NCBI RefSeq assembly: GCF_020552705.1
Contig: NZ_JAJBZG010000001.1
Span: 620,001-684,000, forward strand
DNA: 64,000 bases
Source: Christiangramia sediminis
Lineage (GTDB): Bacteria > Bacteroidota > Bacteroidia > Flavobacteriales > Flavobacteriaceae
Reading direction: 5' to 3'
This document shows positions 1-9,523 of the stretch, piece by piece; position 1 is the first letter of the stretch, and every line of letters starts with the position of its first letter. Under the pieces are notes generated by a model that was given only the letters and a program-made list of their open reading frames with translations, ran no database searches and had not been told where the DNA came from. The translations under genes and the position numbers were made by a program.

Positions 1-2998
1 GATTAACCCTGGCCTCTTGCTGAAAATCTAAATCTACATTTAAATATGGAATCCTGAGGCCGGCATTATTTAGTCTCAAACTTCCAGAAAAATCGGGATT
101 CTTATAGTTTCCTGTCACAAATGCCCGGCCCGAAGCGAAACCTCTAATATCCGTGAGAACATCTGCTCCTAATGCAGTAAATATGGACATGTTCAACCTA
201 TTAAGATTCACTTCCAGGTCTATGGCTGGTTCATTACCACTTACATTAATATCTCCTATGGCAGAAAGTGATTCTATATCTTTTTTCTGAAGAACTGCGT
301 AAACTGAATAGTCTGTAAGATCTGTATTTCCCTGCACCTCCATCTGAAGGTTTCCCATAAAGGTATCGTTTACTTCCAGCGAATCTATCTTGAGGTTGGT
401 TGTTGGATAATAAGCACCATCTTGCTGCAGTAGATCAAGATCTCCATTTAAAGTACCGGCCAGATCAAGACTGTCAATTTCAGGAGTGATTTTACCGATA
501 TCTACGTTTATAAATTTCATTTTGAAATTTTTATAGGTAGAATCATGCATTTCACCACTCAGTCTTATTTCTTCATTTTCATGACTCATTACCAGGGAAT
601 CAATCTGAAGATCCCTGAAACTGTTATCAAATACTATTTTATTACTTCTGTTATTTTCTTCATTAAGATACCAGACATTTTCCTTGAACTTAAAATCTGA
701 TTGCTGAATTCCTACCACAGATTTATTGTTCTCATTAATGGTATGGAAAAGATTCAGATTAAATACATCGTTATTTTTATTACCACCCTTAAATTCTGAA
801 CGTATAAAAAGGGTGTCACGCTGGGTTACATTAATAAAACTGAATTCAGAGAAATTATAGAAATCTGTGGCTACACTATCGGCTTCAAAGAAGGTATTAT
901 ATATTGGGTTTGTGTTATCTACCTGAAGGTTGATCTCCTCCACCATATTATTAAAAATATCAATTCGTGGAGATTTAAATGTCAGTCGGAATTCAGATTC
1001 ATCAGACTCTACTCTACCCCGTATAAATGTATTAGGGGCCAGTTCAATTTCCGGATAAAAAACTTCAACGATCTGGTTATAGATGTCAAAATCAAATTCC
1101 ATATACTGATTGGTAGTAATGGTCTTTGGTTTATAATTGGTGTAAATACTACCAATGGAATTTTCTACCAGAGCCCCAACTTCTTCCAGTTTAAAAATAC
1201 CGGTAACTTCACCATTTATAACATCCGGAGAATTGATGGTAATAGTACGAACCTGTCCTTCAAAACTTGAAGAAACGCTAAGATCATCAAAATAGTAAAG
1301 GTCATTTTGATTTTTATAGGAAGTATTAAGAAGCAAAATATTACCAAAGGCGTTATCGATATTGGTTCCCTTCATATTCATGATCACATCACCTTTGAAA
1401 ACAGAAATGCTATCACGATTCACAAAATTCAGGGCATTAAGGTCAGCATACTCTACTGAAGCTTCAAAATCATATACATTGATATCTTTTGAAACATCCA
1501 CCAGCCCGTTAAATTCCATTTCCAGATTAGGATCATCTGAAACAAAATAACCGTTAAAAAGAGGATTTCGAAGATTCCCAATCACTCTAATATCTGAATA
1601 CGTGTAATTATTGTAAGTGATCCTGGAAATAGCACCTTTAAGTTGCGTATTAAGATTTTCCCGGTCAAATCCTCCCCCGTCAAAATCAAGGTTAAAACTG
1701 GTCTTTCCTAATTGCTTATTATCGATCAATTTACCAATATTGAAGTTCTTAAAGATCAGTTTACCTTTATAGGTCGAAGCAGAAGAACTATTAAAATCAC
1801 GTAGAACAAAATCGGCATTGGCAGATCCTAACTGACTATTTAAAAACACATCAGCATCAAGAAAAGAATTCGTAACAAAAGTGTTTCCTTTCATATTGAC
1901 ACTTCCAAACTCCCTTAGGGATTCAGGCAATTTTCCCAATAACGCACCCGGTAGAAAATTGACCATATCGTAATAATTGGTAACAAAATCTGAATAACTA
2001 CCTCTAAAGCTAAAATCATCCGGATTTTTGGAAAATGAACCCTTTACCTCAAATTCACCATATATTTCAGTTCTATCCATTCCCTGAAGTCGGAAATCAT
2101 CTAAACGAAAATCATTAAGGGTACCGGTAAGTTTGGTTTGAAATTTTAAAAGCTGGTCATCTCCAAAACCATCATAAAAAGCTTGGAGATCATTACTGGC
2201 GAGAATACTTTCTCTAAAATCTGCCTCTACCTGAACAAGATTCTCAAAATCTGAAAAATCTGAAAGTTCATACCTAAAGTAAAGATCTGCGTCCACAAGC
2301 GAGCCAGGAGTTTGAAGTTTCATATCCACCAGGTTCATCTGAGTAGGATCATAATGAAATTGAGTAGATAGATTATCTATTTCAATTCCGCGATGTTCGT
2401 AACCTTTTAAACTACCTATACTAATATCTATATTTGCACCATCTATCTGTAGTTCATTGGCATAAATGCTAAGACTATCTACCACAAGAACATCCTGTTT
2501 ATCCAGGTTCTGGTCTGTATAACTAAATTTACTGTTTAAAATTTGAACATTTTCAGCATTCAATTCAAAATGAGTGGAATCCCCGGTGGGCTCTTTTCTC
2601 AACTTCTCTATTAGAACTCCCAGATTATCTTTATCCTCATTCTTATAACGCCTCATTCGCATATTCAGTCCTTCAATGCGCGTATCCCCCAAATTAGGAG
2701 AATTGTTAATAAGATTAGTGAAACTTAATATGGAAGAACGGATCTCCTGCGCAGTTAACAAAGTATCGGCATGATGATCTTCTACATAGATCTCATTGAG
2801 CTTTATATTCCCAAAATAACCCAGGGAAACCCTGCCAATTGACATATTTACATCGTTCTTTTCGCGAAGAGAATCAGTAAGTCTTTTAGCTACAGATGTC
2901 TGAACTGCAGGAATAGAAAATACTATCAATAAAATTATGAATAACAAAACGAGGGCAACCAGCGTTTTAGTTAGTATTTTCCAGAATTTTTTGATACG
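1..2998 (-). CDS. tamB: TamB-like translocation/assembly protein (C-terminal part outside window)
   Basis: The minus strand stays open from 2998 to the window edge, about 1000 codons. The N-terminus has a short basic stretch (RIKKFWK), one transmembrane helix (VALVLLFIILLIVFSIP) and then long beta-rich sequence with repeated IDSL/LNDFRLDDF-type phrases. This is the layout of Bacteroidota TamB (AsmA/DUF490) proteins, which are inner-membrane anchored, span the periplasm and help outer-membrane protein or lipid delivery. The C-terminal DUF490 domain would lie left of base 1. The start is odd: tandem TAA codons (3004-2999) close the frame directly before CGT ATC, and there is no ATG. The first TTG in frame (2947) would remove half of the membrane helix. 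Divergent from tsaD. Family call is confident; the start is not. Confidence 0.8.
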
Positions 2999-3017
2999 TT
3001 ATTATGTTTTAACTTTG
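2990..3017 (+). promoter_or_regulatory. Putative promoter of the tsaD operon
   Basis: TAACTTTG at 3010-3017 fits the Bacteroidota -7 consensus TAnnTTTG. TTTG at 2990-2993 is a possible -33 box, but the 16-bp spacing is short. The predicted start site lies about 30 nt before the tsaD ATG. The box sits at the very start of the divergent tamB frame, so the two genes share a compact control region. Confidence 0.5.
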
Positions 3018-3053
3018 CGTCTAATTTACAACTTCTATGCCCAATAATTTTTA

Positions 3054-4076
3054 ATGCCAAATCAAAAAATCAACATTCTCGCTATTGAGTCCTCCTGTGA
3101 TGATACAGCTGCTGCTGTTCTTTGCAACGGAAAAATCCTGGCAAATATTGTTGCCACTCAGGAAGTGCATCAACAATATGGAGGAGTAGTTCCAGAACTC
3201 GCTTCCAGAGCGCATCAACAGAACATTGTTCCGGTGATCCATCAGGCACTGGCGAAGGCAAATATCGATAAAAAAGATGTTTCTGCAATTGCTTTTACCA
3301 GAGGTCCGGGATTGATGGGCTCGCTGCTGGTTGGAACTTCATTTGCCAAGTCACTTTCTATGGGATTAAATATTCCTCTTATCGAAGTAAACCACATGCA
3401 GGCGCACATTCTCGCTCACTTTATTGAAGAGGAAGATTTTGAAAAACCTGAATTTCCATTTCTGGCGATGACCATTAGTGGTGGTCACACCCAGATCGTT
3501 CTGGTTTCAGATTATTTTAAAATGGAAGTAATTGGCGAAACCATAGATGATGCCGTGGGAGAAGCCTTTGATAAAAGTGCTAAAATATTGGGATTACCTT
3601 ATCCCGGCGGACCATTAATTGACAAATATGCCCAGGAAGGAGACCCAAAAGCCTTTAAATTTCCCAAACCTAAGGTAGATGGATTAAATTTCAGCTTTAG
3701 CGGGTTCAAGACGGCGGTACTTTATTTTGTTCAAAGGGAGACAAAAAACGATCCTGAATTTGTTGAGAAAAACCTGAAGGATATCTGCGCCAGCATTCAA
3801 TATACTATTATCGGAATCCTTATGGATAAACTTAAAAAGGCGGTCAAAGAAACGGGGATTAATCAGGTGGCGATTGCAGGAGGAGTTTCTGCCAATAGCG
3901 GCATTAGAAAAGCTTTAAAGGATGCTGAAAAAAAATGGGGATGGAAATGTTATGTTCCCAAGTTTGAATATACCACAGATAATGCCGCCATGATTGGAAT
4001 TGCCGGTTATCACAAATTCCTGAAAAAGGATTTTGCCGATTTTTCTGTAACTGCACAATCCAGATATAAATTTTAA
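3054..4076 (+). CDS. tsaD: tRNA N6-adenosine threonylcarbamoyltransferase TsaD
   Basis: 340 aa, the usual TsaD length. TsaD transfers the threonylcarbamoyl group to A37 of ANN-decoding tRNAs (t6A) together with TsaB and TsaE. Visible: N-terminal ASKHA motif AIESSCDDTAAAV (residues 10-22), metal-binding HMQAH near residue 113, ISGGHTQ near 142, the GEAFDKSAK region, NFSFSGFKTA, AIAGGVSANS near 275 and TDNAAMI near 310, all in the family order. First gene of a dense + operon; rsmE begins one base after its stop. Start ATG 3054 follows an A/T-rich leader and leaves the ASKHA motif about nine residues in, as expected. Housekeeping gene with nothing unusual. Confidence 0.97.
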   Translation: MPNQKINILAIESSCDDTAAAVLCNGKILANIVATQEVHQQYGGVVPELASRAHQQNIVPVIHQALAKANIDKKDVSAIAFTRGPGLMGSLLVGTSFAKSLSMGLNIPLIEVNHMQAHILAHFIEEEDFEKPEFPFLAMTISGGHTQIVLVSDYFKMEVIGETIDDAVGEAFDKSAKILGLPYPGGPLIDKYAQEGDPKAFKFPKPKVDGLNFSFSGFKTAVLYFVQRETKNDPEFVEKNLKDICASIQYTIIGILMDKLKKAVKETGINQVAIAGGVSANSGIRKALKDAEKKWGWKCYVPKFEYTTDNAAMIGIAGYHKFLKKDFADFSVTAQSRYKF

Positions 4077-4077
4077 T

Positions 4078-4788
4078 ATGCAGCTATTCTATAATCCTGA
4101 AATTTCAGAAAATGATAAGCAGATCATTTTTCAAAGAGACGAAAGCAAGCATATTGTAAAAGTTCTTAGAAAAAAGGAAGGAGATATTTTAAATATCACC
4201 AACGGGAATGGTCTGTTAATAAGTGCCGAAATTATTAAAGCCGATATTAAACAATGCCTGGCAAAGGTTATTTCAGCTGAAAAACAACCTCCACCGCCCT
4301 ATTATGTACATATGATCGTCGCGCCCACCAAAATGAACGACAGGTATGAATGGTTCCTGGAAAAAGCAATGGAAATTGGGATCCATGAAATTACTCCCAT
4401 CATTTGTGAGCATAGTGAAAGAAAAGTGGTGAAATTAAATAGATTTGAACGTGTTCTCCAAAGTGCCATGAAACAGTCATTGCATTATAGAATGCCTAAG
4501 CTTAACGAACCCATTAATTTCTCAGATTTTATTTCTAAAGAAACTGAAGGCTCAAATTTTATAGCCCACTGTGAAGAGGAGACAGAAAAAGTATATCTTC
4601 AGAATAAAATAGAAACCGGAGAACAGGTAAATATTTTAATTGGGCCGGAAGGTGATTTTAGTACCAAAGAAATAGAAATGGCACTGAATAAAGGCTGGGA
4701 AGCGGTAAGTTTAGGCGATAGCCGCCTAAGAACCGAAACAGCTGCAATCGTAGCCTGCCATACGGTAGCTCTAAAGAATCAGAAATAG
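4078..4788 (+). CDS. rsmE: 16S rRNA m3U1498 methyltransferase RsmE
   Basis: 236 aa, a typical RsmE. The enzyme methylates N3 of U1498 in 16S rRNA using SAM. The N-terminal PUA-like part (about 1-70) includes DESKHIVKVLRK. The SPOUT domain shows KMNDRYEWFLEKAMEIG, the PIICEHSERK motif, LIGPEGDF (about 183-190) and the C-terminal knot sequence SLGDSRLRTETAAI (about 210-223), which binds SAM in this family. It sits one base after tsaD and one base before the DUF4159 gene, so it is almost surely co-transcribed with them. Two of the next genes are also methyltransferases, so the operon leans toward RNA modification. Confidence 0.96.
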   Translation: MQLFYNPEISENDKQIIFQRDESKHIVKVLRKKEGDILNITNGNGLLISAEIIKADIKQCLAKVISAEKQPPPPYYVHMIVAPTKMNDRYEWFLEKAMEIGIHEITPIICEHSERKVVKLNRFERVLQSAMKQSLHYRMPKLNEPINFSDFISKETEGSNFIAHCEEETEKVYLQNKIETGEQVNILIGPEGDFSTKEIEMALNKGWEAVSLGDSRLRTETAAIVACHTVALKNQK

Positions 4789-4789
4789 A

Positions 4790-5437
4790 ATGCAAAAATT
4801 AAAAATTTCAATAATCATTGCACTGGGAGTTTTCGCATTTGGTAATGCCCAGGAAATCGCAATATTGAAATATAATGGCGGTGGTGACTGGTATTCTAAT
4901 CCTACCGCACTTCCAAACCTCATTAACTTTTGCAACACGAATATCAATACCAGGATTAATCCAAAGCCGGAAACCGTCGAACCTGGCAGTACAGATATAT
5001 TTCAATTTCCATTTGTGCATATGACGGGGCATGGCAATGTGATCTTTAGTGATGATGAAATTGAAAACCTTAGAAATTATCTTTTAAGCGGCGGATTTCT
5101 TCATATTGATGACAATTATGGTATGAATGAATACATCAGGAAAGAGATCAAAAAACTTTTTCCGGAGAAAGACTTAACGGAACTTCCCGCGAATCATCCT
5201 GTATTTTCTGCAGCTTTCGATTTTCCCAACGGACTTCCAAAAATTCATGAGCATGATGCGCTTCCACCGCAAGCTTTCGGAATTATAGAAAATGACCGAC
5301 TCGTTTTACTTTTTACTTTTGAAAGTGACCTGGGTGATGGCTGGGAGAGTCCTGAAGTACATAATGACCCGGAAGAAGTACGCCAAAAAGCGCTGAAAAT
5401 GGGAGCTAACATTATAAAATACGCCTTCGAGAATTGA
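4790..5437 (+). CDS. DUF4159 domain exported protein
   Basis: 215 aa. The first about 20 residues (MQKLKISIIIALGVFAFGNA) look like a Sec signal peptide cut before QEIA, so the product is probably periplasmic. The rest matches DUF4159: KYNGGGDWYSNPTALPNL, FPFVHMTGHGNV, a GGFLHIDDNYG motif, and LPANHPVFSAAF toward the C-terminus. The family has a glutamine-amidotransferase/flavodoxin-like alpha/beta fold, but no reaction is established, and I assign none. In many Bacteroidota it sits in just this place between rsmE and a SpoU methylase gene. Its stop overlaps the TTG start of the next gene by 4 nt, so translation may be coupled. Confidence 0.9.
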   Translation: MQKLKISIIIALGVFAFGNAQEIAILKYNGGGDWYSNPTALPNLINFCNTNINTRINPKPETVEPGSTDIFQFPFVHMTGHGNVIFSDDEIENLRNYLLSGGFLHIDDNYGMNEYIRKEIKKLFPEKDLTELPANHPVFSAAFDFPNGLPKIHEHDALPPQAFGIIENDRLVLLFTFESDLGDGWESPEVHNDPEEVRQKALKMGANIIKYAFEN

Positions 5438-5958
5438 TTGATCAACTTACACATAACGAATCCTCCTTTCAGAAAAAGGAATTCCCCATAATTCTATTAC
5501 TCGACAATATCTTAGGGGAAGCTAACCTGGGCAGTATGTTTCGCCTGGCCGATGCATTCGGGATTCAGAAAATAATATTTTGCGGGAGTGAGCCTAACCT
5601 TAAAAGTAACAGACTTAAGCGTACGGCCAGAAACACCTATAAAACGGTAGATTCAGAATTTAAGGAAGATCCCACAGAAGCAATCAAAGAATTAAAAATA
5701 AAAGGTTTTAGATCGTTGGCAATTGAGATCACCTCTTCCAGTAAAGCAGTTGAAAATATTAGTCTTGAAAACAATGAAAAAATACTGCTGGTAGCTGGTA
5801 ATGAAAGACATGGCATTAGTGATGAAGCTCTGAAACTATGTGATGATTGCTATCATATAGAAATGTTTGGAGAGAACAGCAGTATGAATGTGGCACAGTC
5901 TGTTGGAATTGCGTTATATGAAATTACCAAAGCATTCAACAAGTTTGATAAGAAATAA
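5434..5958 (+). CDS. TrmH/SpoU-family RNA 2'-O-methyltransferase
   Basis: 174 aa, a single SPOUT domain without the N-terminal substrate-binding domain of longer TrmH proteins. Motif 1 is LLDNILGEANLGSMFRLADA (about 22-41), motif 2 is LLVAGNERHGIS (about 111-122), and motif 3 is HIEMFGENSSMNVAQSVGIA (about 135-154) with the conserved N and S. It should methylate a ribose 2'-OH in tRNA or rRNA; the target cannot be read from sequence. The start chosen is TTG 5434, overlapping the upstream stop by 4 nt. No ATG lies near in frame, and a later start would cut into motif 1. Confidence 0.9.
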   Translation: MIDQLTHNESSFQKKEFPIILLLDNILGEANLGSMFRLADAFGIQKIIFCGSEPNLKSNRLKRTARNTYKTVDSEFKEDPTEAIKELKIKGFRSLAIEITSSSKAVENISLENNEKILLVAGNERHGISDEALKLCDDCYHIEMFGENSSMNVAQSVGIALYEITKAFNKFDKK

Positions 5959-5970
5959 TATATTTACGCT

Positions 5971-7059
5971 GTGAAAGCACACGATTTTGCAAATGGAATA
6001 TTAAGAGCAACGGGTATCATGATTGGTATCGTTCTTCTGCTCTATTTTTTATGGGAAATACAATCTGTCATTGTTTATGTTGCGGTAGCAGGTGTAATCG
6101 CGCTTATTGGACGCCCTATTGTAATATTTCTTAGAAATAAATTAAAATTACCCAATCAGCTTGCAGTTATAACCGTTCTAATATTAGTTCTGGCCATATT
6201 TGTAGGAATTATTTTTGTTTTTGTACCTATTGTTATTGAACAAAGTAAATACCTGGGACAGATAGATATTGAAGCTTTTAAAAGCGATCTTAATGACCTC
6301 AATGATCAGATTAACAATTATCTGGGAATTAATGAGATCAATATAATTGAAGCCCTTAAAAGAAGTGAATTTATACGCAATTTTGATGTTAGCCTAATTC
6401 CCAAGTTTTTAAACAACGTATTTGGAATTCTGGGAGCTACGCTTATAGCCGTTTTTTCCATACTTTTTATCTCTTTTTTCTTCTTAAAGGACAGTAAATT
6501 AATGCTGAATAGTATCCTGGTTTTCGCCAATCGTGGGGAAGAACAAAAATTTCAAAGAGTATTTAACAAGATTAAGGTTTTATTGTCCAGGTATTTCGTG
6601 GGACTCACGATGCAAATCACCGTATTGTTCATTCTTTATACGATTCTGCTTTCGGTTTTTGAAATTAATAATCCCATTGCGATCGCCTTTATCTGTGCCT
6701 TTTTAAACCTGGTGCCCTATTTAGGACCTCTACTGGCAGGAATTCTAATGGCATTGTTTGTAATTTCAAGTTTTCTTGGTGCCGACTTTAGTAGCATCAT
6801 CTTACCACGTCTTATCTACGTAATGTTAGGATATGGAATTTGCCAGCTGATAGATAATTTCATTTCTCAGCCCATGATCTTTGGAGCCAGTGTAAAATCG
6901 CATCCGCTGGAGATTTTCCTTATTATTCTTATTGCCGGTCTAATGTTCGGAATTACCGGAATGGTGGTGGCTGTTCCTTTTTATACAGCATTAAAGGTAA
7001 TCGCTAAAGAAACTCTTAGTGAATATAAGATCGTGAAAAGGTTAACCAGAGACCTCTAG
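5971..7059 (+). CDS. AI-2E family (PerM/UPF0118) membrane transporter
   Basis: 362 aa, GTG start. Hydrophobic segments lie around 12-30, 33-50, 62-85 and 150-172, then four more after residue 210, giving the roughly eight-helix plan of the AI-2E exporter/PerM family. A soluble loop (about 90-150) separates the first and second groups, as usual. The family motif region NPIAIAFICAFLNLVPYLGP (about 232-251) and IFGASVKSHPLEIFLIIL are present. Some members export autoinducer-2 and others act in Na+/H+ exchange, so the substrate here is open. It is 12 nt after the SpoU gene and 6 nt before the next gene, within the tsaD operon. Confidence 0.88.
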   Translation: MKAHDFANGILRATGIMIGIVLLLYFLWEIQSVIVYVAVAGVIALIGRPIVIFLRNKLKLPNQLAVITVLILVLAIFVGIIFVFVPIVIEQSKYLGQIDIEAFKSDLNDLNDQINNYLGINEINIIEALKRSEFIRNFDVSLIPKFLNNVFGILGATLIAVFSILFISFFFLKDSKLMLNSILVFANRGEEQKFQRVFNKIKVLLSRYFVGLTMQITVLFILYTILLSVFEINNPIAIAFICAFLNLVPYLGPLLAGILMALFVISSFLGADFSSIILPRLIYVMLGYGICQLIDNFISQPMIFGASVKSHPLEIFLIILIAGLMFGITGMVVAVPFYTALKVIAKETLSEYKIVKRLTRDL

Positions 7060-7065
7060 AAGTCT

Positions 7066-8247
7066 ATGCTTAATAAGGCACTCCTTGAACCGGAAGTTTC
7101 CAGATTCATCAAAGAGAATCAGAAAAAAGACCTGCCTTCTCTTATTCTTAAAGGAAGTCCTTTCGAAAATGTTAGTGTACAAGAATTAGCTACCCAGATC
7201 AAAGGTCTTAAAGTTGCCGAAAAAAAATTCCCGGAGCTTTATAAAAACCCTGATATTATATATCCTCCAAAACTGAATCTGGAGCAAAGCTCTTCTGAAA
7301 TTACCGCAAAATACAAGGCTTCTCTTATCGATGGAAAAGCAGGAATAGATATCACCGGTGGACTTGGAATAGACACTTATTTTATTTCCAAAAATTTTAA
7401 AAATTTCAGCTATTGCGAATTAAATGCCGATCTCGCTGAAATAGCTGAACATAACTTTAAGGTTCTCCACGCAGATAATATTTCAGTTCATAACGGCGAC
7501 GGACTTGCTATCCTGAAAAGCTCTGAAGAAAAAAAGGACTGGGTGTTTGCAGATCCTGCGAGAAGGGACGATCACGGCGGGAAAGTCTTCAAATTAGAGG
7601 ATTGTGAACCGAATATCCCGAAGCATCTTAAAATGCTATTTCAGCATTCCGACAACCTGATGGTAAAAAGTTCTCCCATTCTGGATATTACAGCTGGGAT
7701 CCAGGAATTAAGATTTGTAAAGGAAATACATATCGTAGCCTTTAGAAATGAAGTAAAAGAGCTTCTATGGATCCTGAATAAAGATCTGTCTGGAACTCCA
7801 ATCATAAAGACAATCAATTTCGACAGGGATAAGGTCGAGATATTATCTGGGAAGTTTGAGAGCAGTCAAGCGGAAGTTCAATTTAGTTTACCTGAAGCCT
7901 ATTTATATGAGCCCAATGCGGCCATTATGAAATGTGGTTTATTTGATATTCTCGCGAAAAATACATCGACAAAAAAATTACACCAACATTCTCATTTATA
8001 CACTTCAGACAAACTCATCGACTTTCCTGGGCGTTCATTTAAAATCCTTGAAGTAAAAGACTTTAAACCTGGGGATTTAAAGTCTTACTTTAAGTCCAAA
8101 AAAGCTAATATAACCACCCGGAATTTTCCTGAATCTGTAGAAAGTATCCGCAAAAAATTCAAAATTAAAGACGGTGGCAGCGACTATATTTTCTTTACCA
8201 CAAATATGAGAGAAGAAAAGATCGTGATCGTCTGCAAAAAAGTTTAA
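7066..8247 (+). CDS. THUMP-like domain class I SAM methyltransferase
   Basis: 393 aa. The N-terminal ~90 residues are helical. A Rossmann methyltransferase core follows with motif I GKAGIDITGGLGIDTYFIS (about 90-108), the acidic end of beta-2 in YCELNADLAEIA, and a DPPY-type motif IV written WVFADPARRDD (about 160-170). The C-terminal part (about 300-393) carries KTKxAN-like phrases (FKSKKANITTRNFPESVESI) of the THUMP-like domain common to this Bacteroidota family. An RNA substrate is inferred, and none is proven to my knowledge. It is last in the tsaD operon. Its TAA directly abuts the TTA stop of the convergent AMP-ligase gene with no spacer. Confidence 0.85.
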   Translation: MLNKALLEPEVSRFIKENQKKDLPSLILKGSPFENVSVQELATQIKGLKVAEKKFPELYKNPDIIYPPKLNLEQSSSEITAKYKASLIDGKAGIDITGGLGIDTYFISKNFKNFSYCELNADLAEIAEHNFKVLHADNISVHNGDGLAILKSSEEKKDWVFADPARRDDHGGKVFKLEDCEPNIPKHLKMLFQHSDNLMVKSSPILDITAGIQELRFVKEIHIVAFRNEVKELLWILNKDLSGTPIIKTINFDRDKVEILSGKFESSQAEVQFSLPEAYLYEPNAAIMKCGLFDILAKNTSTKKLHQHSHLYTSDKLIDFPGRSFKILEVKDFKPGDLKSYFKSKKANITTRNFPESVESIRKKFKIKDGGSDYIFFTTNMREEKIVIVCKKV

Positions 8248-9522
8248 TTATCTAAGATCCCTGAAAATTTGAGGTTTTCTACTCCCCTTAGGGAATTTTA
8301 ATTTCGCTATTTCCTCCACTTCTAATTTCTCAATTTCCGGAGTAACATTTAATCGAGATCTGAAATTATCTTTTAAATCATCAATTTGCTCAAACGAATC
8401 AGGAACAATTACTTTCAGCTTATCATTCCCGAAATCATCGAGCCTGGCCTCAATAATAAAAGATTTGATCTTTCCGTAATTATTCAAAACTTCAATAATA
8501 TGCTGCGGATATAAACTTGTACCTTTTAGTTTGATCTTCTGCTGCTTTCTACCAATTACGGGGCTTAATCGAATGGTATTTCTACCACAGCTACACTTTG
8601 CTTCGGTATAGCTAAGCATATCGCCTGTAGCAAATCTAAGTAAAGGCATGGTTTCAGTTCCTAAAGGAGTGACCACTAATTCGCCAATTTCTCCCGGTTG
8701 CACTGGTTTCCCCTGTGCATCAAGAATTTCAGCATAAATAAGGTCGGTAAGGACGTGATTACCGGTATGGGCCGGACATTCGGTAAATGCCGTAGACATT
8801 TCAGTGGAAGCATAGGTTGAAAATAGCTCTATATCCCAAAGATCGGTGATCCTTTTTCCTAAGGCATTCAGGTCAAAATTCTGATCTCGTAAAGGTTCAC
8901 CGATACAAATGGCCGCCCTTATCGAAGAGTTCTTAAAATCGATATTATTATCCTCTGCATACTGGATCATCTTCAATAAAAATGACGGCACCGCTACCAG
9001 GTAATTCGGTTTGAATCTTTCAATACTCTCCCATTGCAACTGGGGCAATCCGCTTCCTGTTCTTATAATTCCGGCACCAAGCTTTCTTAAACCCAGGAAG
9101 TAAGCCATGCCAGCCATAAACCTTCTATCCAGCGTAGTAGTGAGCTGAACTTTATCAGATTTCTTTAGACCGGCCATCTTAAATGAACGATATTCATTCT
9201 CCGCTAGACGATTCAGATCTGTACCGTTTAGCGCAAAATTTACCGGACTCCCCAGCGTTCCCGAGGTGGTTACAAAGTCTATTATATCCTCATCTGGCAC
9301 CGCTATAAAATCTGAATTGAACTGCTGAAGATCCTCTTTTGAAGTTATGGGCAATTTCCCAAGGTCGTCCAGAGATTTAATCTCTTCTATAGGAATAGCC
9401 TGATCTTTAAAAAGCTTTTTATAGTAAGGAGAATTGGCTGAAATATATTCCAGCTGTTTTTTGAACAATTTCCATTGTTCAGTTCTAATAATTTCTGGAG
9501 TCTCAAACGAGTGATCGTTCAT
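8248..9522 (-). CDS. PaaK-like adenylate-forming ligase of the pigment cluster
   Basis: 424 aa, the length of phenylacetate-CoA-ligase-like enzymes. Core motifs: FVTTSGTLGSPVNF (AMP-binding P-loop, about 82-95), FSTYASTEMSTAFTECP (about 233-249), LLRFATGDM, and C-terminal CSCGRNTIRLSPVIGRKQQK with a small zinc-like Cys pair. It should activate an aryl or acyl carboxylate as an adenylate and pass it to CoA or an ACP. In this context the likely substrate is coumarate from the ammonia-lyase 14 kb upstream. This is the last gene of the operon, one base after the C45 gene, and is convergent with the methyltransferase gene. The substrate is inferred from context only. Confidence 0.85.
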   Translation of the reverse strand: MNDHSFETPEIIRTEQWKLFKKQLEYISANSPYYKKLFKDQAIPIEEIKSLDDLGKLPITSKEDLQQFNSDFIAVPDEDIIDFVTTSGTLGSPVNFALNGTDLNRLAENEYRSFKMAGLKKSDKVQLTTTLDRRFMAGMAYFLGLRKLGAGIIRTGSGLPQLQWESIERFKPNYLVAVPSFLLKMIQYAEDNNIDFKNSSIRAAICIGEPLRDQNFDLNALGKRITDLWDIELFSTYASTEMSTAFTECPAHTGNHVLTDLIYAEILDAQGKPVQPGEIGELVVTPLGTETMPLLRFATGDMLSYTEAKCSCGRNTIRLSPVIGRKQQKIKLKGTSLYPQHIIEVLNNYGKIKSFIIEARLDDFGNDKLKVIVPDSFEQIDDLKDNFRSRLNVTPEIEKLEVEEIAKLKFPKGSRKPQIFRDLR

Positions 9523-9523
9523 A

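Noticed and set aside
1362-1550. 62-codon + frame within tamB
   Set aside because: Antisense shadow of a long conserved gene, TTG start, no signals.
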